Shown here: one piece after another, positions 6,280 to 6,667 of the stretch | Numbering within the stretch: the first letter of the stretch is position 1 | Layout: each line of letters begins with the position of its first letter | Assembly (NCBI GenBank): GCA_003142495.1 | Contig: PLMM01000042.1 | Location: forward strand, 1-6,667 | DNA: 6,667 nucleotides | Reading direction: 5' to 3' | From: Gemmatimonadota bacterium | GTDB lineage: Bacteria; Gemmatimonadota; Gemmatimonadetes; Gemmatimonadales; Gemmatimonadaceae | The notes under the pieces: model-generated | What the model was told of the DNA's origin: nothing | The model's input: the letters and a program-made list of their open reading frames with translations, nothing else | Database searches by the model: none | Position numbers and translations under genes: made by a program

Positions 6280-6667
6280 GCCCGAAGATCCTGGTTGCAG
6301 ACGACGAGAAGGGGATCCGCGCCGCGCTCGGCCAGCTCCTCGAGTACGACGGCTACGAGGTGCACTCGGTGCAGAACGCAATCGACGCGATCGCCGAGTA
6401 CGAGAAGTGGCATCCGGATCTCGTCTTCATGGATGTGAAGATGGGCGGCATCGATGGACTCGAGGCGCTCAAGCGCATTCGCGTCATCGATCCGGCGGCG
6501 ATCGTCGTGATGATCAGCGGTCACGGAACCATTCAAACGGCCGTCGAGGCCACTCAGCTCGGCGCCTACGACTTTCTCGAGAAGCCGCTCGACACCGATC
6601 GCATTCAGGTCACGCTGCGCAATGCGCTCCAGCACGTCGTTTTGCGCGAGGAGAACGGCCGCCTCCG
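6276..6667 (+). CDS. Response regulator receiver, NtrC-type (sigma54 activator likely), 3'-partial
   Basis: GTG 6276 overlaps the previous stop by 4 nt (GTGA). The visible 130 residues form a CheY-like receiver: ILVADDE with acidic D9 and D10, phospho-acceptor D53 in LVFMDVKMGG, S81 in VMISGHG, and K103 in YDFLEKPLD. The sequence from ISGHGTIQTAVEATQLGAYDFLEKPL is typical of the NtrC/AtoC class, and it is followed by a helical NALQHVVLREENGRLR linker of the kind that leads into a sigma54-interacting AAA+ domain. That domain and the DNA-binding end are beyond the window, so the sigma54 role is inference. The sensor kinase is not visible. Tight spacing suggests co-expression with the unknown membrane protein and thpR/larE. 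Confidence 0.9.
   Translation, partial: MSPKILVADDEKGIRAALGQLLEYDGYEVHSVQNAIDAIAEYEKWHPDLVFMDVKMGGIDGLEALKRIRVIDPAAIVVMISGHGTIQTAVEATQLGAYDFLEKPLDTDRIQVTLRNALQHVVLREENGRL

Noticed and set aside
5026..6381. 451-codon minus-strand open frame across thpR, the unknown gene and the regulator start
   Set aside because: It covers three well-supported plus-strand genes with good starts and motifs. The composition is typical of a high-GC shadow frame.

Overview
The window is a GC-rich stretch of bacterial chromosome. It has ordinary housekeeping and accessory genes, short intergenic gaps and strong G/C third-position bias, and no phage, IS, CRISPR, rRNA or tRNA signal. The gene style is compatible with a Gemmatimonadota-like soil or environmental bacterium: secreted amidohydrolases, short lipoproteins, GTG starts and an NtrC-family regulator. 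No phylogenetic marker is present, so that placement is inference only.

Layout. (a) 1-942, plus strand: the 3' part of a ComM/YifB-type Mg-chelatase-like AAA+ ATPase. The first ~20 visible residues look like the RarA/MgsA N-terminus rather than ComM, and the switch falls on the Walker A motif, so this is an apparent RarA::ComM chimera. (b) 1187-2500, plus: a secreted metal-dependent amidohydrolase. (c) 2525-3013, minus: a small lipoprotein, convergent with the amidohydrolase. (d) 3115-3456, minus: a four-helix DUF486 (DMT-like) membrane protein. (e) 3563-4147, plus and divergent from (d): a predicted exported JAMM/MPN metallopeptidase-like protein. (f) 4185 to the right edge: a tight plus-strand set of larE (PP-loop sulfur transferase), thpR (2H RNA cyclic phosphodiesterase, 23-nt overlap), a membrane-anchored protein of unknown function (3-nt gap) and a response-regulator receiver that starts on a 4-nt overlap and runs off the edge.

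How the genes may work together. The larE-thpR-unknown-regulator block is compact enough to be one transcript, possibly joined by the JAMM gene 37 nt upstream. I see no pathway that unites all of them. larB and larC, the usual partners of larE, are not in the window. The most noteworthy points are the ComM/RarA junction (a possible assembly artefact), the exported JAMM protein with a long His-to-Ser spacing, and the three-cysteine (CxxC + C) form of LarE.
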